Below, piece by piece: positions 24,988 to 35,373 of a DNA stretch of 38,689 bases. Below the pieces are notes generated by a model, which was not told where the DNA came from, made no database searches, and was given only the letters and a program-made list of their open reading frames with translations. The stretch comes from JACKII01 sp041687435. Its GTDB lineage: Bacteria; Pseudomonadota; Alphaproteobacteria; Bin95. Positions within the stretch are counted from its first letter, which is position 1, and each line of letters opens with the position of its first letter. Made by a program: the position numbers and the translations under genes. Location: positions 1 to 38,689 of the forward strand of contig JAWLBX010000028.1 in NCBI GenBank assembly GCA_041687435.1. The letters are read 5' to 3'.

Positions 24988-26415
24988 ATGATCCACTTAA
25001 AAGGCCTGATGATGGGGCTGTCGGCCCGGCTGCTGCTGCTCACGGTGCTGTTCGTGATGCTGGCGGAGGTGTTGATCTATGCGCCATCGGCGGGCCGTTT
25101 CCGGCTGACCTATCTGCAGGATACGCTGGCGAATGCGCATTTGGCGGTGCTGGCGCTGTCCGGCTCGACCGAGCAGCGGGTCCGCCCCGCGCTGGAGCGG
25201 ACCCTGCTGACGCATGTCGGTGTCCACACGGTCGAGGCGCGGCTGGGTGCGCATTTCCTGCCCATGCTGGGGGCGGAGGAAATGCCGGATATCGACGCCC
25301 ATTTCATTCTGGATTCCGGTTCGTTTTTCAGCCTGATCTGGGATGCATTCGGCACGCTGATGCAGTCGGAAAACCGCGTGTTGCGGGTGATCGGCCCGTC
25401 GCCGCTGGACCCCTCGGTGCGGGTCGAAGTGGCGATGGACGAGACGCCGATGCGCACGGCCCTGGTGGATTATTCGCACCGCATCCTTCAGCTTTCGTTG
25501 ATTATTTCAGCGATTACGGCGTCACTGGTGTATCTGGCGTTGCAACTGATGATCGTTTGCCCGGTGCGGGATCTCACTAGGTCGATGCTGCGCTTCCGCT
25601 CCGCGCCGGAGGACGAAACGGTCGAGCCGGCGGTTTCCCGAAGGCGCGATGAAATCGGCACGGCAACGCGCGTGCTGGCGGATATGCAAGCCACGGTCCG
25701 GCAGGCGTTGACCCAGCGCCGGCATCTGGCAGCGCTGGGCGAGGCGGTGGTCAAGATCAATCACGATCTGCGCAACATTCTGGCGTCGGCCCAGTTGATC
25801 TCGGACCGGCTGGCCGACAGCGACGATCCGCGGGTGCGCAAGGCCGCCCCCGGACTGTTGCAGGCTATCGACCGGGCGGTGCGGTTGTGCAGCCAGGTGG
25901 TGCTCTACAGCCAGGCGCGCCGACCGACATTAAACCTGCGGACCGAGCCGTTGGCCGATCTGCTGGAGGAAGCGGGCGACAATGTGCTGGCCCTGGCCGA
26001 GACACTGGCGACGGACGCTCCCTGGCAATGGACCAACGACGTCGGCCACGACGTATTCGTGCGCGGCGACCGTCAGCAATTGCTGCGTGTGTTCGAGAAT
26101 ATCGCCCGCAACGCCTATGAGGCCGGCGCAAGCGAGGTGCGTTTCACCGTCAAGGACAATGGCGAGCACTGGGCGATCAGCGTCATAGACAATGGGTCCG
26201 GGTTGCCGCCGCAGGCACGGGACAACCTGTTTCAGCCGTTCAAGGGCTCTGCCCGCGATGGCGGCACCGGCCTGGGCCTGGCCATTGCGCGCGATTTGGT
26301 GGCGGCGCACGGCGGCAGCTTGCGCTTGGCTGCGACCGGAACAACAGGTACACGCTTCATCGTCGAGTTGCCGAAAGCGGCTTGGCGGAACGACAGACGG
26401 AGACAAGCGGTATGA
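24988..26415 (+). CDS. membrane sensor histidine kinase (orphan)
   Basis: The 475-residue protein has a first membrane helix (about residues 9-30), an extracytoplasmic sensor region of about 135 residues, a second helix (about 168-190), a HAMP-like linker, a dimerisation/phosphoacceptor helix with INHDLRN (H259), and an ATPase domain with the N box NIARNAYEAG, the G1 box VIDNGSGLPP and the G2 box GGTGLGLAIA. All kinase motifs look intact. No response regulator gene is adjacent. The ATG at 24988 is chosen; ATGs at 25009 and 25012 are also possible and have AAGG upstream. The stop overlaps the next start as ATGA. It starts 38 nt after the molybdenum subunit gene. Confidence 0.9.
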   Translation: MIHLKGLMMGLSARLLLLTVLFVMLAEVLIYAPSAGRFRLTYLQDTLANAHLAVLALSGSTEQRVRPALERTLLTHVGVHTVEARLGAHFLPMLGAEEMPDIDAHFILDSGSFFSLIWDAFGTLMQSENRVLRVIGPSPLDPSVRVEVAMDETPMRTALVDYSHRILQLSLIISAITASLVYLALQLMIVCPVRDLTRSMLRFRSAPEDETVEPAVSRRRDEIGTATRVLADMQATVRQALTQRRHLAALGEAVVKINHDLRNILASAQLISDRLADSDDPRVRKAAPGLLQAIDRAVRLCSQVVLYSQARRPTLNLRTEPLADLLEEAGDNVLALAETLATDAPWQWTNDVGHDVFVRGDRQQLLRVFENIARNAYEAGASEVRFTVKDNGEHWAISVIDNGSGLPPQARDNLFQPFKGSARDGGTGLGLAIARDLVAAHGGSLRLAATGTTGTRFIVELPKAAWRNDRRRQAV

Positions 26416-27215
26416 GCACGAGCCCACGCGGCCAGGCAGTTTGGGACCCTGGCCAGTATCACAAGTTCGGCGACCACCGCCTGCGGCCGGCGCTGGAACT
26501 GTTCGAGCGCGCGATGCTGGCCCTCGGCCGGCGCGAGCCAGGCGCGGTGTACGATCTGGGCTGCGGCGGCGGCGAGATTACCCGGATCATGGCCGAACGC
26601 TGGCCGGAAACTCATGTCGTCGGGCTCGACAGTTCGGCGGAGATGCTGCGCAAGGCTCAGGCGGCGGGTGTTTCGCGGGTGGAATGGCTGGAAGCGGACG
26701 TCAGCACCTGGCAGGCGGAGCCGAAGGCCGACCTGCTCTATTCGAACGCGACGCTGCATTGGGTCGATGGCCACACCGACCTGTTCCCGCGCCTGGTGGA
26801 TCAGTTGAGGCCCGGCGGCGTCCTGGCGGTGCAGATGCCGCTGTCTTTCGATCAGACCAGCCACGTGCTGCTGCGCGAGACGCTGGAGGGGTTCGGCACG
26901 CCGGAATTGCGCAAGTCCGTCGCCCGCAAATGGGTGGAGGATGCGGACTGGTACTATGACCTGCTGAAACCGCACACCGCCTTCCTCGACATTTGGGAGG
27001 TGCGCTACATGCAGGTGCTGCAGGGCGACGATCCGGTTCTGGAGTGGGTGAAAGGCTCGGCCCTGCGCCCGGTGCTGACCGCCTTGCCGCAGGATGAGGC
27101 CGACCGGTTCCTGGCTGCCTATGGTGCGGCCTTGCGCAGGGCCTACCCGAAGCGTGCCGGCGGCGAGACGCTGTTTCCGTTCCACCGGATGTTCATGGTG
27201 GCTGGCAAGGGCTGA
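26412..27215 (+). CDS. tam: trans-aconitate 2-methyltransferase
   Basis: Tam methylates trans-aconitate, an inhibitory by-product of the TCA-cycle intermediate cis-aconitate, using SAM. The 267-residue protein begins with VWDPGQYHKFGDHRLRPALEL, highly typical of the family. Its SAM motif I is VYDLGCGGGEITRIMAERWP, followed by GLDSSAEML and LYSNATLHWV, which also match. The ATG at 26412 overlaps the kinase TGA and has GGAG about 9 nt upstream, so translation is coupled to the histidine kinase. Why a kinase and this enzyme should be co-expressed is not known. The downstream gene is convergent, 11 nt away. Confidence 0.92.
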   Translation: MSTSPRGQAVWDPGQYHKFGDHRLRPALELFERAMLALGRREPGAVYDLGCGGGEITRIMAERWPETHVVGLDSSAEMLRKAQAAGVSRVEWLEADVSTWQAEPKADLLYSNATLHWVDGHTDLFPRLVDQLRPGGVLAVQMPLSFDQTSHVLLRETLEGFGTPELRKSVARKWVEDADWYYDLLKPHTAFLDIWEVRYMQVLQGDDPVLEWVKGSALRPVLTALPQDEADRFLAAYGAALRRAYPKRAGGETLFPFHRMFMVAGKG

Positions 27216-27226
27216 CCGCGCCGGCC

Positions 27227-28582
27227 TCAGTACGGCCCTGGCTCGATGGCGCTGCCGTCCGCGAACCGGTTGGTGCGGAAGCGGGCGAGGTCGTGGCCCG
27301 AGGAGCGGCCGCGTACCAGGTCGGCCATGATCCGGCCCACCGCCGGGCCTATGCCGAAACCGTGGCCGCTCAGGCCGGTGGCGATGAACAGGCCGGGCAG
27401 GCGGTGGTCCTCCGCGATGTAGGGCACGGCGTCCGGCGTCACGTCGATCATGCCGGCCCAGGCCTCCACGATTTTTGTGCCGGCAAGCTTGGGAAAGCGC
27501 TGCGGCAGCCGCTCCTCGATGCGTTTGACGACAACGGGCGAGGGATCGGGGTTGAGCACGCGCCGGCGCTCGAACGGGCTCTGCTCGTCTGCCTTCCAGC
27601 GCCGCGGCGTGCCCCAGGCGCCGGGGTAGCCCTTGGGTGCGGCCGGGATCAGCTTTACGTCCTTGGCCGACAGCTTCAGCAGCTTGCGATACTTGCCGAG
27701 CCAGCGGAAGGAATTGGCCGAGACGAAGTGTTCCGCGAGGTCGCCGCTGGTGATCGTATAGCCGCCATCGGCACGCCGGCGCATGGTCAGGCCGGGGGTG
27801 GAGATGTTGGGGCCATAGACATCCGGCGCCTCCTCGGTCCGCGCGACGGTGGAACGGATGGCGAGCTGCGGCAGCGACAGGCCGGCATTGTGGGCGAAGT
27901 GCGTGCTCCACGCGCCGCCGGCCAGCACCGCCTGTTTGCAGGCAACGCGGCCCTTCTCCGTGACGACCCCGGTCAGCCGGCCGCCGGCAGTCTCCAGCGT
28001 GCGGACGGCGCAATCCTCGACAATCACCGCCCCGGCCCGCTCTGCCGCCCGCGCGAGCGCCGGGATGGCAACGAACGGCTCCGCCTTGCCGTCGCTGGGC
28101 GTGATCGAGCCGCCAAGCCAGCGCCCGCCCGCCGGCGGTGCGATGTGCGGATATTCGCGGGCCACGTCCTCCGCGGTCAGCAGCCGGGTGTCGAGTTGGT
28201 GCTGTTTGGCGATCTCGTGCCAGGCTTCGTACTTTGCCATGAGCGCCGGCGTGCTGGCGAGGTTCAGGCAGCCGTGCTCGGTAAAGGCGAGGTCCGCCTC
28301 GCCAGTGCGCTCCGCCAGGCCACGCCAGATGCGGTTCGCTTCCATCATGATCGGCAGTTCGGCCCAGTCGCGGCCCTGCTGGCGCACCCAGCCCCAGTTG
28401 CGCGAGGATTGCTCGCCCGCCACCCGGCCCTTCTCGCACAGCAGCACGCGCATGCCCGCTTCGGCCAGGAAATAGGCGGTGGCCGTGCCGGCAACGCCCG
28501 CGCCGATCACCACCACATCCACGGCCTCCGGCAACAGCGCGGAAAACTGCACCGGGCGGGCTTCGGTAATCATGGAGGTCAT
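27227..28582 (-). CDS. FAD-dependent amino acid/amine oxidoreductase (DAO family)
   Basis: The 451-residue flavoprotein starts with the dinucleotide-binding motif VVVIGAGVAGTATAYFLAEAG (about residues 23-43). A conserved SSRNWGWVRQQGRD and a C-terminal FIATGLSGHGFGIGPAVG complete the FAD site of the DadA/glycine-oxidase-like DAO family. It should oxidise an amino acid or amine, probably passing electrons to the respiratory chain. GAGGAG 8 nt upstream of ATG 28582 supports the start. It is the last gene of a four-gene minus-strand operon after SDR, DUF4149-like and SCO1. The substrate is unknown. Confidence 0.88.
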   Translation of the reverse strand: MTSMITEARPVQFSALLPEAVDVVVIGAGVAGTATAYFLAEAGMRVLLCEKGRVAGEQSSRNWGWVRQQGRDWAELPIMMEANRIWRGLAERTGEADLAFTEHGCLNLASTPALMAKYEAWHEIAKQHQLDTRLLTAEDVAREYPHIAPPAGGRWLGGSITPSDGKAEPFVAIPALARAAERAGAVIVEDCAVRTLETAGGRLTGVVTEKGRVACKQAVLAGGAWSTHFAHNAGLSLPQLAIRSTVARTEEAPDVYGPNISTPGLTMRRRADGGYTITSGDLAEHFVSANSFRWLGKYRKLLKLSAKDVKLIPAAPKGYPGAWGTPRRWKADEQSPFERRRVLNPDPSPVVVKRIEERLPQRFPKLAGTKIVEAWAGMIDVTPDAVPYIAEDHRLPGLFIATGLSGHGFGIGPAVGRIMADLVRGRSSGHDLARFRTNRFADGSAIEPGPY

Positions 28583-28609
28583 GGCGGCGCTCCTCTGGGT
28601 CGGCAGGGA

Positions 28610-29215
28610 TTACAAGGCGTTGCGCACCCGCTCGGCGATTTCTTCCGGTGTCGCTTCGATGGTGAAATGGGCGACGAATTCGCCCTGCGTGTCCATGAAA
28701 TAGATGACCGACGAATGGTCCATCAAATACTCGGTGCTGGCGCTGCTTTCGCTCTTGGCATAGTAGACCCGATAGGCCTTGGCTGCCTGGTCGATTTGAT
28801 CTGGCGAGCCGGTCAGGCCGACCATGCGCGGATGGAAGGCTTCCACATAGGCTTTGACCTGATCGACCGTGTCGCGCTCCGGGTCGATGGTGATGAAGAC
28901 CGGGGTGACATTGGCGTTGTCCGGCAGCAGGTCGACGGCGGCAGCGACCTTGGCCAGCTCCGTCGGGCAGATATCGGGGCAGAAGGTGTAGCCGAAATAG
29001 ATCAGCAGGTTCTGGCCGAGAAAGTCCTGCTCTGTCCGGGTTTTGCCGTTCTGGTCGACCAGTTCGAACGGGCCGCCAATCAGCGCCTTGCCGGTAACGC
29101 TGGAGCCGCCTTCTGTGCGCATGAAGGCATAGCCCACCAGTAGGGCCAGCAGCATTGCCAGCGTGATGGCTAGCACCAGAACAATACGGTTCCAGGGTAG
29201 TGATTGACGGGGCAC
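28610..29215 (-). CDS. SCO1/SenC family copper chaperone
   Basis: SCO proteins deliver copper to the CuA site of cytochrome c oxidase, or act as thiol reductases, on the outer face of the inner membrane. The 201-residue protein has one N-terminal membrane anchor (about residues 11-31) and a thioredoxin fold. The copper motif CPDIC is at C79 and C83, and the third ligand H167 is in the segment LMDHSS. All three ligands are present. The start is GTG (29213-29215), preceded by GGGAG about 9 nt upstream. It lies 27 nt before the FAD oxidoreductase gene and 24 nt after a DUF4149-like gene. No oxidase genes are in the window. Confidence 0.93.
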   Translation of the reverse strand: MPRQSLPWNRIVLVLAITLAMLLALLVGYAFMRTEGGSSVTGKALIGGPFELVDQNGKTRTEQDFLGQNLLIYFGYTFCPDICPTELAKVAAAVDLLPDNANVTPVFITIDPERDTVDQVKAYVEAFHPRMVGLTGSPDQIDQAAKAYRVYYAKSESSASTEYLMDHSSVIYFMDTQGEFVAHFTIEATPEEIAERVRNAL

Positions 29216-29239
29216 GGATCAAATCTCCCGGCGGGCGTG

Positions 29240-29674
29240 TCAGCCCGCCAACCGGACCAGCACGACCAGTGTCGCGATGAATTGCACCATGTTCAGAAAA
29301 GCGCTGCGCTTGTGCAGGTCGGCAAAGGCCTCCGCCGCGCCGGGCGTACCCTTTTCGCGTTCGTCATGTGCCGAAACCGTGCGCGGCATCAGGTAATAGC
29401 GGGCGAACACGAAACCCAATGCAACCAGCGCCATGATGATCGCCTCCGCCGTGCGGACCGGCGCGAAGGTGAAGGTGGCGATGCCTGCAAATGCCAGCGC
29501 CAGCATGTAGAAGTTGGGGAACAGGTCGCGCACGAAGCGATCCGCAATGCCTTCCGGCAAAAGCTTGAACGCCTGTGGTGCGAAAAAGGCGGTGAAAAAC
29601 AGCATGCCGCCAAATAGCGAGCCTGCGGCGACATTGGCGATCGCCAGCAAAACCGATTCCAGAACGGGGTCCAT
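29240..29674 (-). CDS. DUF4149/TMEM205-like small membrane protein
   Basis: The 144-residue protein has about four membrane helices. The segment EAFADLHKRSAFLNMVQFIATL at the C-terminus, with its xLHxRSxxLNxxQ pattern, and the FFTAFFAPQAFKLLP segment near residue 28 match the DUF4149/TMEM205 family, whose function is not established. The ATG at 29674 has AGGGGGG 6 nt upstream. It sits 12 nt after the SDR gene and 24 nt before the SCO1 gene, so it belongs to the same operon. Confidence 0.8.
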   Translation of the reverse strand: MDPVLESVLLAIANVAAGSLFGGMLFFTAFFAPQAFKLLPEGIADRFVRDLFPNFYMLALAFAGIATFTFAPVRTAEAIIMALVALGFVFARYYLMPRTVSAHDEREKGTPGAAEAFADLHKRSAFLNMVQFIATLVVLVRLAG

Positions 29675-29686
29675 GGCAGGCCCCCC

Positions 29687-30538
29687 TTAGATCTGCGAGT
29701 AGCCGGAGCCGGGGGTGGTGACGCCGCGGCCCTTGGCGCCTTCCATCCAGCCGAACTCGCCCAGAATTTCCTGGCTGTAGCAGACGCGGCCGTTGACTTT
29801 GAGCGCCGGCTCGCTGGCCAGCAGCAGGGTGGCTTTTGCCATCAGGTCCGGGTGTTCGCCCTTGGGATCGTCCATGCTGTCTACCAGCTTGAAATAGACC
29901 GTGCCGGGTGTGGGCACCACTTGGCTCGGCGAGAGCGCGGTGACGGCGATATTGCCGTATTGTGCCACTTCCTGGGCCAGGCCCTGGGTGAAACGTTCCA
30001 GCGCGGCCTTGGTCGCGCCATACATGACGCCGCCGCGCGCGCTGTGGTCGGCATAGGGGCCGCGGCCGGGGCCAATGGCCGAGCCGCTGGAGATGTTGAC
30101 GATCGCGCCCTGGCCCGCCGCTCTCATATCCGGCAGCACCAGCTTGGAGAGGATGAACGGCGCATGCACGTTGATCGCGAAGCAGCGCACCCAGCGGTTG
30201 GTCGGGTATTCCTCGGTCGGGATGTAGTAGTTGAGCGCCGCGTTGTTCACCAGCAGTGTCACCGGGCCATAGGCCTCGCGCGCCTTGGCGACCAGTTCCT
30301 CGCAGCTTTCCTCGATGGAAACGTCACATGTGACGGCGGTGGCCTCGCCGCCTTTTTGCCGGATGTTTTCAACCGTGCGGGACAGCGAGCCTTCCAGCAT
30401 TTTGTGGTCGCCCTCATTCACGGTGCGGGCGGAGCAGATGACGCGCGCGCCCTCCGCGGCGAACAGTTCGGCAATCTGCTGGCCGATGCCACGGCTGGCG
30501 CCGGTGACAATGGCGGTGCGCCCTGCGAGTTTGCCCAT
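29687..30538 (-). CDS. short-chain dehydrogenase/reductase (SDR)
   Basis: The 283-residue cytoplasmic oxidoreductase has the NAD(P)-binding TGASRGIG (about residues 12-19), the structural NNAAL segment, the catalytic Ser in NISSGS and the Y-x3-K pair in YGATK. An unusually long insert follows the second strand (VNEGDHKMLEG), and the C-terminal region is longer than in classical 250-residue SDRs, ending GVTTPGSGYSQI. The start at 30538 has GGAG 8 nt upstream; an ATG at 30556 would add six residues. It is the first gene of the operon with DUF4149-like, SCO1 and FAD oxidoreductase. Substrate unknown. Confidence 0.9.
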   Translation of the reverse strand: MGKLAGRTAIVTGASRGIGQQIAELFAAEGARVICSARTVNEGDHKMLEGSLSRTVENIRQKGGEATAVTCDVSIEESCEELVAKAREAYGPVTLLVNNAALNYYIPTEEYPTNRWVRCFAINVHAPFILSKLVLPDMRAAGQGAIVNISSGSAIGPGRGPYADHSARGGVMYGATKAALERFTQGLAQEVAQYGNIAVTALSPSQVVPTPGTVYFKLVDSMDDPKGEHPDLMAKATLLLASEPALKVNGRVCYSQEILGEFGWMEGAKGRGVTTPGSGYSQI

Positions 30539-30624
30539 GGCCAATTCTCCGTTCATGCCTGAATGCTTCGATCAGCCGGAAGATTAGCCCAGTGCCGCGG
30601 CTTTGGCGACCGCGGCATGATGGG

Positions 30625-32079
<1,455 letters not shown>

Positions 32080-32183
32080 ATAAGCCTAACGCGCAATAGT
32101 GGTTAAAACAGGCGTGCGCAGAGACACGCGTTAACTTGCACATGCGGCTAACAGCCAAGGCGCCAAAAGTCAACCATTTAGCG

Positions 32184-32732
32184 TCATGGAGTGGGAAAGG
32201 TCTCCGTGTCGCGCTGCGAATTCGGATTTTCCGGCGGAAACAATTCCCGGCCGACAGAGCGTACCAACCGCCGCAGATTCGGATCGTCCGGCCCTGTGAG
32301 CGGCGGATGTTCGGCACTGACGAATGACAACACTTCATCCGCATAGCAATAGGCCGCACCAAGACGCCCCGGTTTGCCCGGCGGCGGGCTGGCGGGGGCG
32401 ATTGGATTAGGGCCGCAGATGTCCTGCTGCGTGGTGCCGCCGAAGACGGCGGCGGTGCGGTAGCCATCCATCTGTGGCGGGGCGGTCGGCACGAACACGA
32501 CATCGTGGTTGACATGCGTTCCCTGCAGCGCATCCGCGACGCCTGCGGCAAACGCCGCATCGCTGGCACCTGTCGGGTTGCCGAAAACCGCCAGCGCCAT
32601 CTCGCCATTGCGGGCGCCATAGTGGGCAATGCTGCCGGAATAGCTGCCGTAATGGGTGTAATGGATACGCGATCCGTCGACTGTGCAGCCGGCGATCAGC
32701 AAGGCCAACAGGCCGGCCAGAACCGAATGCAT
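32184..32732 (-). CDS. hypothetical lipoprotein
   Basis: I do not recognise the family. The N-terminus is a lipoprotein signal with the lipobox IAGC at residues 13-16, so the mature 167-residue protein should be lipid-anchored at C16. The mature part begins with a Tyr/His/Ser-rich segment (IHYTHYGSYSGSIAHYG), followed by a short conserved-looking core (GEMALAVFGNPTGAS, ADALQGTHVN) and a Pro-rich stretch (PASPPPGKPG). GGAGGG about 10 nt upstream supports ATG 32732. It lies 50 nt downstream of parE on the same strand and may be co-transcribed with it. Confidence 0.78.
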   Translation of the reverse strand: MHSVLAGLLALLIAGCTVDGSRIHYTHYGSYSGSIAHYGARNGEMALAVFGNPTGASDAAFAAGVADALQGTHVNHDVVFVPTAPPQMDGYRTAAVFGGTTQQDICGPNPIAPASPPPGKPGRLGAAYCYADEVLSFVSAEHPPLTGPDDPNLRRLVRSVGRELFPPENPNSQRDTETFPTP

Positions 32733-32782
32733 CGGGTATAACCCTCCATTACGGGGCCAGGCAGCAGGGTGCGGCAGCCCGC

Positions 32783-34768
32783 CTAGATATCGAGACTTTC
32801 CACGAATTGGGCATTCTGTTGGATGAAGGCAAGGCGCAACTCGGGTTTCCGGCCCATCAGACGGTCGACCAGATCGCCGGCCTCGCGCGCGGTGCCGGTG
32901 CCCTGCTCCGACAGGCCGATATCGACTCGCAGCAGGGTACGGGTCGCCGGGTTCATGGTCGTTTCCTTGAGTTGCGCGGGCGGCATTTCGCCCAGCCCTT
33001 TGAAGCGGCTGGTTTCCACATTCTTACGGCCCTTGAAGGTGGTGGCCAGATGGTGTTCCCGGTCGGCATCGTCACGGGCATAGACGGTGGTGCCGCCCGC
33101 GGCCAGCCGGTAGAGCGGCGGCATGGCCAGGAATAGATGGCCGCGGGTGATCAGGCCCGGCATTTCGCGGAAGAAAAAGGTCATCAGCAGGCTGGCGATG
33201 TGGGCGCCGTCGACATCGGCATCGGTCATGATAATGACGCGCTCGTAGCGCAGCCGGTTGAGGTCGAACTGCTTGCCGTTGCCGCAGCCCAGCGCCTGGG
33301 TCAGGTCGGCCAGTTCCTGGTTGGTGCGCAGGCGTTCGGCCGTGGCGCTGGCGACGTTCAGGATCTTGCCGCGCAGTGGCAGTACCGCCTGGGTCTTGCG
33401 GTCGCGCGCCTGCTTGGCGGAGCCGCCGGCGGAATCGCCTTCCACCAGAAAGATCTCGGTATTTTCCGGCCCGCTGTGGGTGCAATCGGTCAGTTTGCCC
33501 GGCAGCCGCAGGCGGCGGTTGGTGGCAGACTTGCGCTGCAAGTCCTTTTCCGCCCGCCGGCGTAGCCGATCCTCCGCCCGTTCGACCAGGTGAGTGAGCA
33601 GGGCGCTCGCGGCCTTGGGATCGGCGGAAAGCCAGTGGTCGAACCGGTCGCGCAGATTGGCTTCCAACAGGCGCTGGGTTTCCGGACTATCCAGCCGTTC
33701 CTTGGTCTGGCCCTGAAATTGCGGGTTCGGGATAAAGACCGAAAGGGCGAAAGCGGCGGACCCGATCAGATCGTCGCCGGTGATTTGGCCGGCTTTTTTC
33801 TGGCCGGATAATTCGCCGAACGCCTTTACCGCCCGCAGCAACGCGTTGCGGAAGCCGTTCTCGTGGCTGCCGCCGGATGGCGTCGGAATGGTGTTGCAAT
33901 AGGAATGGGCGTGCGGGTCGCCGTGGTCGTCGCACCACGCAATCGCCCATTCGCAGCGCCCGGCGCCCTCGCCCGGAAACGTCAGCTCACCGGCGAACAG
34001 CGGCAGCACGGGCGCGCGCTCCTCCAGCAGAAGGCCCAAAAAGTCGGCCAAGCCGTTAGGGAATTGCAGCTCGGCTTCTGCGGGTGTCGGACTTTCCGGC
34101 GGCAGCAGCTCGGCCGCACACTTCCAGCGGATTTTGACGCCGCGGTAGAGATAGGCCTTGGAGCGGGCCATGCGGTAGAGCCGGGCCGGTTGGAACTTGG
34201 TGCGGGGCCCAAAAATCTCGCCATCCGGCTTGAACTGAACCATGGTGCCGCGGCGGTTGGCGATGGCGCCGACATTGGCGATCGGCCCGTCCGGCGCGCC
34301 CTGCCGGTAGGTCTGACGATACAGCGTGCGCTCGCGCGCTACCTCCACTACCAGCCATTCGGCCAGCGCGTTGACGACGGAAATGCCGACGCCGTGCAGC
34401 CCGCCGGAGGTGGCGTAGGCCTTGGAGCCGAACTTGCCGCCGGAATGCAGGGTGGTGAGGATCACCTCCAGCGCCGACTTGTCCGGAAATTTCGGGTGCG
34501 GATCGACCGGAATGCCCCGGCCATTGTCGCGCACGATCAGGGAGCCGTCGGCGGCCAGTTCCAGGTCGATCACGCTGGCGTATCCGGCCACCGCCTCGTC
34601 CATGGCGTTGTCGAGGACTTCGGTTGCCAGATGGTGCAGCCCGGCCTCGTCCGTACCGCCGATATACATGCCGGGCCGCCGGCGCACCGGCTCCAACCCC
34701 TCCAGCACCTCGATATCAGCGGCGGAATAGTCGGACTTGGCGGCGGCGGAGGCGAAAAGGTCGGCCAT
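32783..34768 (-). CDS. parE: DNA topoisomerase IV subunit B (ParE)
   Basis: ParE is the ATPase subunit of topoisomerase IV, which decatenates daughter chromosomes with ParC. The 661-residue protein has the GHKL ATPase domain (EVLDNAMDEAVAGY, RDNGRGIPVD, GLHGVGISVVNAL), the transducer region, and the Toprim domain with FLVEGDSAGGSA and MTDADVDGAHI. The start region IEVLEGLEPVRRRPGMYIGG and the sequence HKFPDKSALEVILTTLHSGGKFG-like segment favour ParE over GyrB, and the length is nearer ParE than the 800-residue GyrB. parC is not in the window. ATG 34768 is supported by the family length, not by a strong ribosome-binding site. Confidence 0.94.
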   Translation of the reverse strand: MADLFASAAAKSDYSAADIEVLEGLEPVRRRPGMYIGGTDEAGLHHLATEVLDNAMDEAVAGYASVIDLELAADGSLIVRDNGRGIPVDPHPKFPDKSALEVILTTLHSGGKFGSKAYATSGGLHGVGISVVNALAEWLVVEVARERTLYRQTYRQGAPDGPIANVGAIANRRGTMVQFKPDGEIFGPRTKFQPARLYRMARSKAYLYRGVKIRWKCAAELLPPESPTPAEAELQFPNGLADFLGLLLEERAPVLPLFAGELTFPGEGAGRCEWAIAWCDDHGDPHAHSYCNTIPTPSGGSHENGFRNALLRAVKAFGELSGQKKAGQITGDDLIGSAAFALSVFIPNPQFQGQTKERLDSPETQRLLEANLRDRFDHWLSADPKAASALLTHLVERAEDRLRRRAEKDLQRKSATNRRLRLPGKLTDCTHSGPENTEIFLVEGDSAGGSAKQARDRKTQAVLPLRGKILNVASATAERLRTNQELADLTQALGCGNGKQFDLNRLRYERVIIMTDADVDGAHIASLLMTFFFREMPGLITRGHLFLAMPPLYRLAAGGTTVYARDDADREHHLATTFKGRKNVETSRFKGLGEMPPAQLKETTMNPATRTLLRVDIGLSEQGTGTAREAGDLVDRLMGRKPELRLAFIQQNAQFVESLDI

Positions 34769-34888
34769 GATGTGTAACGGTCCCGGTGGTTTGCTGCGGC
34801 ACTGGCCCGCTCGCGCGACCGTGATTTGACCGGAGGCGCCAGGGGCAGGCTGACTGGCTTCAACCTAGAACGATTCGGAGAAGCGACA

Positions 34889-35281
34889 ATGCGGACGATG
34901 CGCGCGCTGTGGATGGTCGCGGGCCTGCTGACCCTGTCCCGGGCGGCCCTGCCCTGGTCAGCGATGGCCGGCGCGGCGGATGTGGTTGGGGTGGACGTGA
35001 CGGCGGAGGGCGGCGGTTCCTTCAGCTTCGTCGCGACGGTGCGCCATGCCGACGAAGGCTGGGAACACTACGCCGACCGCTGGGACGTGGTGGCGGTGGA
35101 TGGCGCCACGGTCTATGGCGAGCGGGTGCTGCATCATCCGCATGTGAATGAGCAGCCGTTCACGCGCTCGCTCCGCGGCGTCTCGGTTCCTGCAGGTGTG
35201 CGTGAGGTCATGGTGCGGGCGCATGATAAAGTGCACGGGTTCGGTGGTGCCACGATGGCGGTAACGCTGCCGGGGCATTAG
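34889..35281 (+). CDS. small exported hypothetical protein
   Basis: The 130-residue protein starts with a signal peptide (hydrophobic residues about 7-24, likely cleaved after AMAGA near residue 29). The mature part looks beta-rich, with FSFVATVRHADEGWEHYADRW, LHHPHVNEQPFTRSL and VRAHDKVHGFGG. I have the impression that similar small exported proteins occur widely in alphaproteobacteria, but I know no function. The many His and Tyr residues could bind a metal; that is a guess. GGAG 8 nt before ATG 34889 decides the start. It diverges from parE. Confidence 0.8.
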   Translation: MRTMRALWMVAGLLTLSRAALPWSAMAGAADVVGVDVTAEGGGSFSFVATVRHADEGWEHYADRWDVVAVDGATVYGERVLHHPHVNEQPFTRSLRGVSVPAGVREVMVRAHDKVHGFGGATMAVTLPGH

Positions 35282-35373
35282 GCTGAGGGCTTGAGTGGCG
35301 TAGCGGCGGCACCATTTGAGCCTAACGCATGCGCATCTTCGCGTTTCCTCTTCAACAGTCGGGACCGGTACCG

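Noticed and set aside
26232..29222. 996-codon open frame on the minus strand across the kinase, tam, FAD oxidoreductase and SCO1
   Set aside because: It overlaps four well-supported genes in other frames and has shadow-like composition.
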